Notes: a model not told the origin generated them from the sequence alone. Shown: positions 15,530 to 24,348, counted from the first letter of the stretch. The stretch is DNA of 64,000 bases from JASHPR01 sp963833885 (GCA_963833885.1 CAWHZU010000013.1:124001-188000); one strand, 5' to 3'. Made by a program: numbers and translations.

Positions 15530-15814
15530 ATATTGTGCGTACCGCCGAAGCCTGATCTGCGTCCAATTCCACACAGCCGCCCAACCGGCGTAAGTGGCGA
15601 CTCGGTCAAAGGTCGGCGTAGCCGATCGCCGGCGACGGCGCGCAGGGCCGCCATTGACGCCGAGGCCGAACTGGATAATCGGGAACGAGGAAGATGGTTG
15701 CGCGCTGCGCCGACGCTGCATGACCGGTGAGCCACCTTTGATCTGCGCATCCTGTGGGTGTGACGCAGCGCCGTGCACCCATACATGAGCATGATGCAAA
15801 ACGCGAGCCAGTGC

Positions 15815-16542
15815 CCGCAGGCGTCTTCGAGGGCGTCGTGCAGCCGCTGGCCCTTGGTCCGCTCATCCTCCGGGCCGCGCCGCTTCCCCAGAGCATCCAG
15901 CACCGCCTGCAACGCCGCGGCGCACTGCGGGCTCAGGTTCCCGTCCAGCTTCCCCGCGCCCTCAAATGTGGTGTCCAGCCGCAGCGACCGGCCGGCGAAG
16001 CCGTCGTCGCCGTCGGTGTCGGGACGGGCGCACTGCCGGCGGATCTCCTCGGCCAGCTTGCCCAGGTCACGAAGCTCGGCGCCGCCGGCCGCCGCGCCCA
16101 GCAAGAACACATCCGCATCCCCGCGCACGTCTTCGGGCAGCATGTCGGTCCAGTCGCAGATCTGCCGCGCCCACGACTCGGAGATCTCCCCGGCACCCAG
16201 CGCGTCACCAACCGCCGGGTGCCCGGCCTGGCGGTGCATCCAGCCCAGCGCACCATAGGCGGCGCCGCCGGTGATGCGGGTCTGCCACTTCAGCCACGTC
16301 CGCGCCGAGCCCTGCCCATCGTCCTCGTGGCCGGCCTGGGCGTTGAACGCCGACAGCACCCGCGACCGCGCCGCGATGTGCATCGACGACGCCCGCTCCA
16401 GCCCGCGCAGGCAGTCCGCCTGCTCAGCGGTGGTCAGTGAGGCCACATCCGTCTCGGCCAGCCAGCTCAACGCGGCCGTCACCATCGCCACCGCATCGGC
16501 GGCGGTGGACGGCGCGGCGGGCACCTGACCGGCTATGCACAT
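15815..16542 (-). pseudogene. DUF222/HNH endonuclease, 5' half (split by insertion)
   Basis: This is the N-terminal half of the DUF222-HNH gene. It starts MCIAGQVPAAPSTAADAVAMV, has GGAGG ten bases upstream of the ATG, and runs through DUF222 (LGAGEISESWARQICDW, FLLGAAAGGAELRDLGKLAEEIRRQ, GNLSPQCAAALQAVLDALG) to QRLHDALEDAC. There the sequence leaves the family and continues into element DNA, though the frame stays open to 15334. The cysteine codon at 15817-15819 is the same one that opens the 3' half. Confidence 0.85.
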
Positions 16543-16733
16543 GACCCGGGATCCTCCTCACGAGGCACTATTCGACCGTTAGTTCGATGATAGAAGAGGG
16601 TTCCGACAAAACGGGCACCTTGATCGGGTCTGGTGTTTCGCGCTTTTGGGGCCGCTGACACCTCATGAGGCGAACCTGTTTTCGGAAAGGGAAGTTTGCC
16701 TGGTCCGGGGGTGACGGGGCGGTGTGAACACGA

Positions 16734-16786
16734 AAGCATCGGCGGTGTGTATATCCGCCTCGTGCCGAGGAGATCCGCCGATGCTT
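16734..16786 (+). promoter_or_regulatory. Nested hairpins sequestering transposase ribosome site and start codon
   Basis: AAGCATCGGCGG (16734-16745) pairs perfectly with CCGCCGATGCTT (16775-16786), which includes the transposase ATG. Inside, CCTCG-TGC-CGAGG (16758-16770) pairs through the first part of the CGAGGAG ribosome-binding site. Read-through RNA entering from outside would fold and hide both signals. Confidence 0.65.
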
Positions 16787-18129
16787 CCTGATGTGACCTT
16801 ACCGGCTTCGCTGGCCGGGCTGCTGGCGGCGCTGCGCCCGTGTTTCACCGCGCCGTCGTTCGCGACGTTCTGCGGGCTGGCCACTGGACTGGCCGGTCAG
16901 GTGCGGCGCCGCACCGTGGTCGGCATGCTGCTGGGCGCGGGGCTGGCTGGGGCCTGGCCGCATGACCGAGCACATTACTTCTTCGCCCGGGCCCGGTGGC
17001 AGCCCGACGACCTGGGCGTGGCCGTCGCCCGGCTGGTGGTGCTGCTGGTGGTGCCGCCTGGGGATCCGCTGACTGTGGCGGTCGACGACTCGGTGTTCCG
17101 CCGGTCCGGCCGCAAGGTCCACGGCGCGGGCTGGCAATACGGCGGCTCGTCCCCGTCCCCGGACCGGGTGTCCTTTGGCACCTGCTTCGTGACCTGCGGC
17201 ATCGTGGTGCGCCTGCGGTTTTGCACCCGTCCGGTATGCCTGCCGGTCCTGGCCCGGCTGGTGCTGCCCGGAAAGAAGGCCAAAGACCAAGGCCGGGCCG
17301 GGAAAAAGGCCACCCCGGCGTCCGGCACCAAAGTACCGGTCGCCGCCGAACTGGTCACCCTGCTCGCCGCCGCGTTCCCCGGCCGCGCCATCAACGTGGT
17401 AGCCGATGCGGCCTACCATGGTCCGGCGCTCAAACAGCTCCCGCCTGCCGTGACCTGGACCTGCCGGCTAACCGCCAACGCGGTCTTGTACGACCTCGCA
17501 CCGCCCCGTCTCCCCGGCACCAAGGGCCGGCCCGGCGCAAGGGCGAGCGGCTGGGCACCCCCAGCCAGCTGGCTGCCACCGCCCCCTGGGCCCCTGCCAA
17601 GATCAGGATCTATGGCCGCGACCAGGACATCAGCGTGGCCGACATCACCTGCCTGTGGTACGGATGCCTCGACACCCAGACTGTCCGGGTCATCCTGGCC
17701 CGCGGCCGCGTCGGCATCCTCGCCCTGGTCACCACCGATCTGGCCGCCGCCCCCACCACCCTGATCACCCGCTACGCCAGCCGCTGGTCCATCGAGCAAG
17801 CCTTCGCCGACGCCCGCAACGTCCTGGGCGCCGGCGAAGCCCGCAACCGCACCCGCCGCGCCGTCGAGCGCACCGTTCCGTTCGCCCTGCTCATCCACAC
17901 CCTGGTCATCACCTGGTACACCCGGCACGGTCACAGCCCGGCCCGCATAACCGCACGCCGCCACGCCCAGCCCTGGTACCGCGCCAAAACCGAGCCCGCC
18001 TTCGAAGACATGCTCACCCAGTTCCGCCGCGTCCTCATCACAGCCCGCATTTCCAAGGGTTCCGGCGCACACCCCACACCCGAGCAAACCAAAGCCGTCC
18101 TGGCCGCATGGCACGCAGCAGCCGCATAA
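16781..18129 (+). pseudogene. DDE transposase with internal frameshift
   Basis: The N-terminal part (MLPDVTLPASLAGLLAALRPCFTAPSF, then LTVAVDDSVFRRSGRKVHGAGWQYGG with the first catalytic Asp, and AINVVADAAYHGPALKQLP with the second) is in one frame up to about 17535. The rest (GERLGTPSQLAATAPWAPAKIRIYGRDQD, then TRYASRWSIEQAFADARNVLGAGEARNRTRRAVERTVPF with the catalytic Glu) is in another frame. The break falls in a G/C-rich KGRP(R)RKGER segment, which looks like a lost base. AGGAG lies eight bases before the ATG. The element is probably non-autonomous unless slippage restores the frame. Confidence 0.8.
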
Positions 18130-18275
18130 CTACGAAACACCAGGCGGCTGTGCTAGCAGGATTCTCTGGATTTCTTTTCGCAGCGGCAGTTAGCTCGTCG
18201 CGCCTGTTGCGACGGCGGGTGGCTCCAGCGGGCTGGCGCGTAGCCGTAGTCGGGTAGCGGGTACCGTTATCGGCC

Positions 18276-18926
18276 ATGTCCTGGAGGCGCACGGTCGGCC
18301 GGTGGCGGCGTGACGCGCTCTTCGCCTCTGTGCACGCCGCCTGGCGGGCCATGCAGCAGGCCGGGACGATCACCGCAGAGTCCGCGGCCGGCCGCAGGTT
18401 CGCGGCGTTCGGCCCGCACTCGCTGATGGCGTTTCCCACCGGCGCTGTATTCGGCGAGCGCTGGATCGAGGTCGGCGACGGGACCATGTTCGCGGAGCAG
18501 GTGACGCTCTGCGCGGGCATGATGCCCGGTCACGACCTTGGTGACAAGCCGGTGCTGCGGGTCGGCGACCGCTGTGTGATCGGGCGCGGCAGCCACATCG
18601 TGGCCCATTATTCGATCGTGATCGGTGATGACGTGTACACCGGACCGTACGTCTACATCACCGATCAGAACCACAGCTACGCCGACCCCGACATGCCGAT
18701 CGGCCGACAGTGGCCAGTGAACACCGCTGTGTCGATCGGCGATGGCACCTGGCTCGGTGCCGGGACCGTCATCCTGCCCGGCGCGAGCATCGGCCGGAAC
18801 GTGGTCGTTGCGGCCGGGTCTGTGGTGCGCGGCACGGTGCCCGACCGCTGCGTCGTGGCCGGCGTTCCGGCCCGGATTGTCCGGGAGTATGTCTCGGAGA
18901 CCGGCTGGTCTCGCCCAGTGGGCTGA
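18276..18926 (+). CDS. Acyltransferase of the left-handed beta-helix (hexapeptide) family
   Basis: The 216-residue protein shows hexapeptide repeats in two blocks (GAVFGERWIEVGDGTMFAEQ; VLRVGDRCVIGRGSHIVAHYSIVIGDDVYTGPYVYITDQNHSY) and a C-terminal coil (TAVSIGDGTWLGAGTVILPGASIGRNVVVAAGSVVRGTVPDRCVVAGVPARIVR). The DQNHSY histidine is the usual catalytic residue of this acetyltransferase group. Such enzymes O-acetylate sugars or cell-wall polymers. It lies next to the insertion sequence with no obvious operon partner. Confidence 0.85.
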   Translation: MSWRRTVGRWRRDALFASVHAAWRAMQQAGTITAESAAGRRFAAFGPHSLMAFPTGAVFGERWIEVGDGTMFAEQVTLCAGMMPGHDLGDKPVLRVGDRCVIGRGSHIVAHYSIVIGDDVYTGPYVYITDQNHSYADPDMPIGRQWPVNTAVSIGDGTWLGAGTVILPGASIGRNVVVAAGSVVRGTVPDRCVVAGVPARIVREYVSETGWSRPVG

Positions 18927-18983
18927 ATTGGCCTGCCGCTTCTAGCGGTAACGAGCTCACAATTCTGTCACGATGGGTAATGG

Positions 18984-20005
18984 ATGGTTTACTTAGAGGC
19001 ACGAGACGATCTCGTGGCGACCGCTGCCTACCAGCCTGTGCCCGCGGCCGCCGCGGCAGCGCGCCGTTTCGTGCGCGACACGCTGCGCTCCTGGGAGCTG
19101 GCCGGGGAGCGGGGTGGTCCTGGCGAGCGGGCCGAGTGGACCCAGCGAGATGCTCTTGTGGACGACGCGGTGCTGCTGACCAGCGAGCTCGTCACCAACG
19201 CGGTGCTGCACGCGGGCACACCCGTGCAGGTCACCTGCAGGCTGCTGGGAGATCTCTCGGACGGCGCGGTCGAGATCGCGGTGCTGGACCGGCGCCCGGT
19301 CCAGCTGCGCCCGGACCGCCCGCACACCGCGGCGGAAGCGGCCGAGCGCACCAATGGCCGCGGGCTGCAGCTGCCGTCCGAACTCGCCACGGCCTGGGGG
19401 GTGACGTACGCGCGGGCGGCCAAGGCTGTGTGGTTCCGGCTGGACCTCGCCGGCCGGGGCCGGCCGTCCCGGTGCCGCCGGTCTCGGTCCCGGAGCAGCC
19501 GGACGCCGCCGCTGTCGGCCAGGCCCCGGAGAACTCGCCCGAGCCGGACGTCCCGGCTCCCCGAACCGGAGAAAGCCCGGGTACAGCCAAGTTCGATGAC
19601 CTGCTCGTCAGCACGGTCGAATCGGCACGCGACGCCATCGGCGCCGACACTGCCTACCTGCTGCACGCGGGGAAGGGCGCTGAGGTGCACGCGGAGGAGG
19701 GCGCTGAGCTGCACGCGGAGGCGGGCGGTGCGCGTCGAGTGCGGGCTGCCGCGGCCGACGGCGGCCGGTCCGCACCTGGCCGGGCCGGGCTCCCGGCCAG
19801 CACGGCCAGGGCACTGGCCCGCGGGGCGCTCTCGCTGGTGACGGTTCCGTTGATGGTCGACGGCCGGGTGACCGGCGTGCTCGCGGCGGCCGCCGCAGAG
19901 CCCGGCCGGTTCAGCGAGAGCGACGCCTCACGGCTGCAGGACCTGGCCGACCGGTCGGCGCCGGTGCTCGAACGGGCCAGGCTCAGCGCTGCTTGGCCGA
20001 CGTAG
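18984..20005 (+). pseudogene. HATPase-GAF protein with frameshift, truncated relative to SpoIIE-type phosphatases
   Basis: The first frame encodes an RsbW-like ATPase domain (VDDAVLLTSELVTNAVLHAGTPVQV, GAVEIAVLDRR, TNGRGLQLPSELATAWGV, KAVWFRLDLA). At about 19455-19480 similarity moves to another frame, giving a Pro-rich linker and a GAF-like domain (FDDLLVSTVESARDAIGADTAYLLHAG, then LVTVPLMVDGRVTGVLAAAAAEPGRFSESDASRLQDLADR). Related proteins usually continue into a SpoIIE/PP2C phosphatase; here the frame stops. So it has both a frameshift and a missing phosphatase domain. A separate translation start for the second part cannot be excluded. Confidence 0.65.
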
Positions 20006-20678
20006 CCTTTCGAGAGCCGCCGCCTCGCTTGGTCGGCGTAGCCTCGCCTGGGCTGTCAGACTGCTTTGCCGGAGCTGCCTTGCGGGGGTTGGCGGTTTGC
20101 TTGGCCGGTGCTGTCTCGCCGGGGTTGGCGGTTTGCTTGGCGGGCGGTGTCTCGCCGGGGTTGGCGGCTTGTTTGGCCGGGGGTGTCTCGCCGGGCCTGT
20201 CAGCCTGCTTGGCCGGGGGTGTCTCGCCGGGCCTGTCAGCCTGCTGCTTTGCGCCGCTCCGCTCGGGGCTGCGCTTGCCGGCCGCGCTGCGCCGCTCGTC
20301 CTGGGTGCCGGCCATCTGCGGCGTGAAGACCTGGCCGCGCAGCGCCCGGCCGACCAGGTCCACGGCGCGTGCGGTCTCGACCAGCCTCCTGCCCTCGGTC
20401 CGGTAGGCATCAAGCACGGCGTCCAGGCTGCCGGCCGGCAGGCGGTCACCGAGTTCCGCGCGGGCCGTCCGGTACCCCTCCCGGGCGCCCGCCACGCACG
20501 CAGCCAAGTGATGCCTGGCGAGCGCGGCCAGCGCCACCGGGTGCCTGCGCAGCACGCCGTGCAGCCGGTAGTCGGGCGGCACCACGTCAAGCAGCCAGGC
20601 CACGGCCGTCTGCTCGAACTCTTCGCTGCCCGGCGGGTGAACGCCGGTCGGCCACCCTGGCGGAACGTACTCTGCCAC
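19983..20678 (-). CDS. Conserved hypothetical protein with 12-residue tail repeats
   Basis: The first 125 residues (MAEYVPPGWPTGVHPPGSEEFEQTAVAWLLDVVPPDYRLHG, ALARHHLAACVAGAREGYRTARAELGDRLP, AVDLVGRALRGQVFTPQM) form a helical domain seen in many actinomycete genomes without known function. The tail carries six 12-residue units of ADRPGETPPAKQ type, rich in Lys and Pro. The 3' end overlaps the end of the broken ATPase-GAF gene on the other strand by 23 bp. Confidence 0.7.
   Translation of the reverse strand: MAEYVPPGWPTGVHPPGSEEFEQTAVAWLLDVVPPDYRLHGVLRRHPVALAALARHHLAACVAGAREGYRTARAELGDRLPAGSLDAVLDAYRTEGRRLVETARAVDLVGRALRGQVFTPQMAGTQDERRSAAGKRSPERSGAKQQADRPGETPPAKQADRPGETPPAKQAANPGETPPAKQTANPGETAPAKQTANPRKAAPAKQSDSPGEATPTKRGGGSRKATSAKQR
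20025..20240 (-). repeat. 36-bp tandem repeats coding ADRPGETPPAKQ-type units
   Basis: Six in-frame units of 36 bp encode ADRPGETPPAKQ (twice identical), AANPGETPPAKQ, TANPGETAPAKQ, TANPRKAAPAKQ and SDSPGEATPTKR. The gradient from identical to diverged units suggests expansion at the N-terminal side of the tail. Confidence 0.88.
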
Positions 20679-20850
20679 GCGGTAACCCTACCGAATGTCG
20701 AACACACATTCTAGTTGCTAATGCCAACGCGACCTTGGCGAACCTCGCTGGCGGCGGCCGTGAGGGCCTGCTGCTCATCCTCGCGCAGGACGATGTCGGC
20801 GGCGGCAACGTTGGCCTCGAGCTGGCCGATGCTGGAGGCGCCGGGGTGCC

Positions 20851-21250
20851 CTCGCCGGCAGCGCGGCCCGCGAGATCCAGGACCGCATCGGCGAGGTTAG
20901 GCCCGACGCGGTCCCGGTCGCTGGGGCGATCGCCCGGATCACCCGTGGCCTGATCGCCACCGGCAGCAAGTACATCGCCCTCGCCTACCTCTGGCCAAAG
21001 CCGGCCGACGCGGCCGACCCGCAGGTCAGCGAGCCGCTGCTGCAGCTCTTCCGCCGCGGTGTCGAGGACGGCACGCTGCGCAGCAACCTGCCCGCCGAGA
21101 CCCTGCTCCGGCAGTTACGCCGACCTCATCGAGGGGTCAATCATCCGGTCGGCCACAGCTCATGCGGGCGTGGAAGAAACCAGCGCCGCCGTGCTCAGCA
21201 TCTTCCTGAGCGGCGCTCTCGGCAGCCGCGTCACGCCGGCCCGGGCATGA
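20851..21250 (+). pseudogene. TetR-family regulator remnant
   Basis: The ligand-binding half is recognisable: LAGSAAREIQDRIGEVRPDAVPVAGAIARITRGLIATGSKYIALAYLWPKPADAADPQVSEPLLQLFRRGVEDGTLRSNLPAETLLRQ in one frame. After a single-base shift near 21115 it continues as YADLIEGSIIRSATAHAGVEETSAAVLSIFLSGALG in another. The DNA-binding helix-turn-helix normally found in the first 60 residues is not recognisable in 20700-20850, so the gene has lost both its start and its frame. The rest of the 20679-21360 gap holds no other gene. Confidence 0.6.
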
Positions 21251-21360
21251 CCGGCCTGCAAGGAAGATCGAGCCCGCAATTTACGTTCAGGATGAATGAG
21301 CGAATAAGCTGGTAGCGCCGTACTCTGGCGCATCCCTTGTCCAACACGGAGCCTTCCTGC

Positions 21361-23247
21361 ATGCCCACCACTACTGCCCGTCTCGCCATCCGCGATGACC
21401 TCCGCAACGTCGCGATCGTCGCGCACGTCGACCATGGCAAGACCACGCTGGTGGATGCGATGCTGTGGCAGTCGGGAGCGTTCCGGGCCGGTGCCCAGGT
21501 GGCCGACCGGGTGCTCGACTCCGGCGACCTGGAGCGGGAAAAGGGCATCACGATCCTGGCCAAGAACACCGCGGTGACCCACGGCGGCCTGACGATCAAC
21601 ATCGTGGACACGCCGGGCCACGCCGACTTCGGCGGCGAGGTGGAACGCGGGCTCTCCATGGTCGACGGGGTGCTGCTGCTCGTCGACGCGAGCGAGGGCC
21701 CGCTGCCGCAGACCAGGTTCGTGCTGCGCAAGACGCTCGAGGCGAAGCTGCCGGTGATCCTCGTGATCAACAAGGTGGACCGGCCCGACGCGCGGATCGC
21801 CGAGGTCGTGGACGCGTGCTACGAGCTGTTCCTGGACCTGGACGCCACCGAGGACCAGATCGAGTTCCCCATCGTGTACGCGTCGGCGCGCGCCGGCCGG
21901 GCCTCGCTGCAGCGGCCCGAGGACGGCACGCTGCCCGACTCGCCCGACCTCGAGCCGTTGTTCGCGATGCTGCGGGACACCGTGCCCGCTCCCTCCTACG
22001 ACCCGGATGAGCCGCTGCGGGCGCACGTGACCAACCTCGACGCGTCGTCCTACCTGGGCCGGATCGCGCTCTGCCGGGTGTACAGCGGGCAGATCAACAG
22101 GGGCCAGCAGGCGGCGTGGTGCCGCAGGGACGGTTCCGTCCAGCGGGTTAAGATCACCGAGCTGTTCCGCACCGAGGCGCTGGAACGGGTGCCTGCGGCA
22201 TCCGCGTCGGCCGGTGACATCATCGCGGTGGCCGGCATCGGCGACATCATGATCGGCGAGACGCTGGCGGACGTGGACGACCCGCGGCCGCTGCCCCTGA
22301 TCACCGTCGAGGAGCCGGCGATCTCGATGACGATCGGCGTGAACACCTCGCCGCTGGTCGGCATCCAGAAGGGCAGCAAGGTCACCGCGCGGATGGTGAG
22401 GGACCGGCTGGACCGGGAACTGGTCGGCAACGTGTCGATCGTGGTGCTGCCCACCGAGCGCCCGGACACCTGGGAGGTGCAGGGCCGGGGTGAGCTCGCC
22501 CTCGCCGTGCTGGTCGAGACCATGCGGAGGGAAGGCTACGAGCTCACCGTCGGCCGCCCGACCGTCGTGATCCGCGAAGTGAACGGGGCCAGGCATGAGC
22601 CGGTGGAGCGGCTGACCGTGGACGTGCCCGAGGAGTACGTCGGCGCGGTGACGTCGCTGCTGGCCCAGCGTAAGGGGCGGATGGAGAACATGACCAACCA
22701 CGGGACCGGCTGGGTGCGGCTGGACTTCGTGGTGCCCGCCCGCGGGCTCATCGGCTTCCGCACCCAGTTCCTCACCGACACCCGCGGGACCGGCATCGCC
22801 CACCACGTCTTCGAGGGCTACGAGCCATGGTCGGGCCAGATGCGGATGCGGCCGACCGGGTCGCTGGTCGCCGACCGGACCGGTCCGGCCACGCCGTACG
22901 CGATGTTCTCGCTGCAGGAGCGGGGCACGATGTTCGTGGAGCCGGGCACCGAGGTGTACGAGGGGATGATCGTCGGCGAGAACAGCCGCTCCGACGACAT
23001 GGATGTCAACATCACCAAGGAGCGGAAGCTGACCAACGTGCGCCAGTCCTCGGGTGAGGAACTCGAGCGCCTAATCCCGCCGCGGCTGCTGTCGCTGGAG
23101 CAGGCACTGGAGTTCTGCGGCGACGACGAGTGCGCCGAGGTGACGCCGTCCACGGTCCGGCTGCGCAAGACCGTGCTGGATGCCAAGGAGCGTGGCCGCA
23201 CGCGCGCCCGCCGTTCCCGGGGGGAATCGGTTTCCCCGGCCGGCTGA
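21361..23247 (+). CDS. typA: GTP-binding protein TypA/BipA
   Basis: The 628-residue translational GTPase is related to EF-G and acts in ribosome assembly and stress. G motifs are clear: AHVDHGKTTLVDAML, EREKGITILAKNTAV, VDTPGHADFGGEVERGL, VINKVDRPDARIAEV. The C-terminal TypA domain shows GTGWVRLDFVVPARGLIGFRTQFLTDTRGTGI and GMIVGENSRSDDMDVNITKERKLTNVR. The ATG at 21361 follows GGAG; an in-frame TTG lies 24 bases upstream and adds only MSNTEPSC. Confidence 0.96.
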   Translation: MPTTTARLAIRDDLRNVAIVAHVDHGKTTLVDAMLWQSGAFRAGAQVADRVLDSGDLEREKGITILAKNTAVTHGGLTINIVDTPGHADFGGEVERGLSMVDGVLLLVDASEGPLPQTRFVLRKTLEAKLPVILVINKVDRPDARIAEVVDACYELFLDLDATEDQIEFPIVYASARAGRASLQRPEDGTLPDSPDLEPLFAMLRDTVPAPSYDPDEPLRAHVTNLDASSYLGRIALCRVYSGQINRGQQAAWCRRDGSVQRVKITELFRTEALERVPAASASAGDIIAVAGIGDIMIGETLADVDDPRPLPLITVEEPAISMTIGVNTSPLVGIQKGSKVTARMVRDRLDRELVGNVSIVVLPTERPDTWEVQGRGELALAVLVETMRREGYELTVGRPTVVIREVNGARHEPVERLTVDVPEEYVGAVTSLLAQRKGRMENMTNHGTGWVRLDFVVPARGLIGFRTQFLTDTRGTGIAHHVFEGYEPWSGQMRMRPTGSLVADRTGPATPYAMFSLQERGTMFVEPGTEVYEGMIVGENSRSDDMDVNITKERKLTNVRQSSGEELERLIPPRLLSLEQALEFCGDDECAEVTPSTVRLRKTVLDAKERGRTRARRSRGESVSPAG

Positions 23248-23298
23248 CCCGGCGCCTGTGAGCGGCCGGCAGCGATGTCAGGCGCGAGGGCGCCAGGC

Positions 23299-24348
23299 CT
23301 ACTTGACGGACAGGTAGATCATGCTGCCGAGGCCGAACACCAGGCAGTAGATGGCGAACGGGGTCAGCGTGCGCGTCTGGAAGTACTTCATCAGGAAGCG
23401 CACCGACACGTAGGCGCCCACGCCGGACAGGATGCTGCCGACCAGGATCTGCCCATGGATCCCGTTGCCGAGGTGACCGGTGAGGTCCGGCACCTTGAGC
23501 ACCCCGGCCGCGAGAATCACCGGGGTCGAGAGCAGGAACGAGAAGCGGGCCGCATCCTGCCGGGACAGGCCGTCGAACATGCCAGCCACCATCACGACCC
23601 CGTCGCGGCTGATCCCGGCCAGCAGCGCGAGTACCTGCGCCGACCCGATGATCAGTGCCTGCCAGTAGCCGACCGTGGTCAGCCGGCGGTCGGCCTGCAC
23701 CGCGCGTGAGGCCTCCTGCTGGCGCACGGCTCGCTGGCCTGAGGCGTGCGCCGCGACCCCGGGCCTGGCGGGAGCGCGCGTGGCGCGCGTGTCCGCCGCC
23801 ACGGAGTCCGCCATGACGGCGTCGGCCACCACCGCCCGTGTGCTTGCCGGTTCGCTCTCGGCGGCCTGCTCCGCATCAGCGGCCAGCGACTTCTTCGTCC
23901 GGAACCGCTCCCCGGCATACAGGATCAGGCCATTGATGAACAGAAAAATCGCCGCCCGGATCGGCTTGCCGAACAGCACCCGGAACTCGTGCTCGAAGAC
24001 GAGGCCGACCAGTCCGACCGGGATCGTGGCCAGGATGATCATCCAGGCCATCTTCTGGTCGACGGTCACGATCTCCCGATCCTTGATCGAGCTGAAAAAG
24101 CCGCCGATGATCCGGACCCAGTCCCGCCAGAAGTAGATCAGCATCGCAACCGCGGTCGCCACATGCAGCCCGACGATGAACGCCAGATAAGGGGACTCGG
24201 CCGCGGCGACGTTGAGGTCACTGGCCCAGCTGCCGCCGATCAGCGCCGGGATGAGGACATTGTGGCCGAGGCTGGATACCGGAAACAGCTCGGTCACGCC
24301 CTGGATGAGGCCGACTACCGAGGCCTCAAGGTATGTAATGTGCGACAT
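23299..24348 (-). CDS. uppP: Undecaprenyl-diphosphatase UppP/BacA with inserted loop
   Basis: The 349-residue membrane phosphatase recycles undecaprenyl pyrophosphate for peptidoglycan synthesis. Family motif 1 appears as GLIQGVTELFPVSSLGHNVLIPAL and motif 2 as LALLAGISRDGVVMVAGMFDGLSRQDAARFSFLLSTPVI. A polar Ala/Arg-rich insert of about 75 residues (about 155-228) sits between membrane segments, making it longer than the usual 270-290. SLGHN and GISRDG replace the common SSGHL and GxSRSG, so it belongs to a divergent actinobacterial branch. Confidence 0.85.
   Translation of the reverse strand: MSHITYLEASVVGLIQGVTELFPVSSLGHNVLIPALIGGSWASDLNVAAAESPYLAFIVGLHVATAVAMLIYFWRDWVRIIGGFFSSIKDREIVTVDQKMAWMIILATIPVGLVGLVFEHEFRVLFGKPIRAAIFLFINGLILYAGERFRTKKSLAADAEQAAESEPASTRAVVADAVMADSVAADTRATRAPARPGVAAHASGQRAVRQQEASRAVQADRRLTTVGYWQALIIGSAQVLALLAGISRDGVVMVAGMFDGLSRQDAARFSFLLSTPVILAAGVLKVPDLTGHLGNGIHGQILVGSILSGVGAYVSVRFLMKYFQTRTLTPFAIYCLVFGLGSMIYLSVK

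Larger units (their letters stand above)
14198..15814. mobile_element. Cargo unit 2 with 25-bp terminal inverted repeats carrying sigma/anti-sigma genes
   Basis: The left end (14198-14222) and inverted right end (15790-15814) are identical at 21 of 25 positions, with core TTTTGCATC. CGGCA precedes the left end and CCGCA follows the right end. The 1.62-kb unit holds an ECF-type sigma factor, a coupled membrane protein, a strong terminator and about 260 bp without a gene. No transposase is present, so movement would need an enzyme in trans. Confidence 0.7.
16630..18143 (+). mobile_element. 1.5-kb insertion sequence with 11-bp perfect inverted ends
   Basis: CTGGTGTTTCG at 16630-16640 is repeated in inverted orientation at 18133-18143. 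The ends bracket a single DDE-type transposase gene, a typical simple insertion-sequence layout. No convincing target duplication was seen next to the ends. The family looks like the large actinobacterial DDE group often annotated as IS701-like; the exact IS name cannot be given without a database. Confidence 0.75.

Noticed and set aside
15334..15814. C-terminal extension of the DUF222 5' half to a stop at 15334
   Set aside because: Family similarity ends at the cysteine codon at 15817; beyond this the frame reads through element sequence with no DUF222 similarity.
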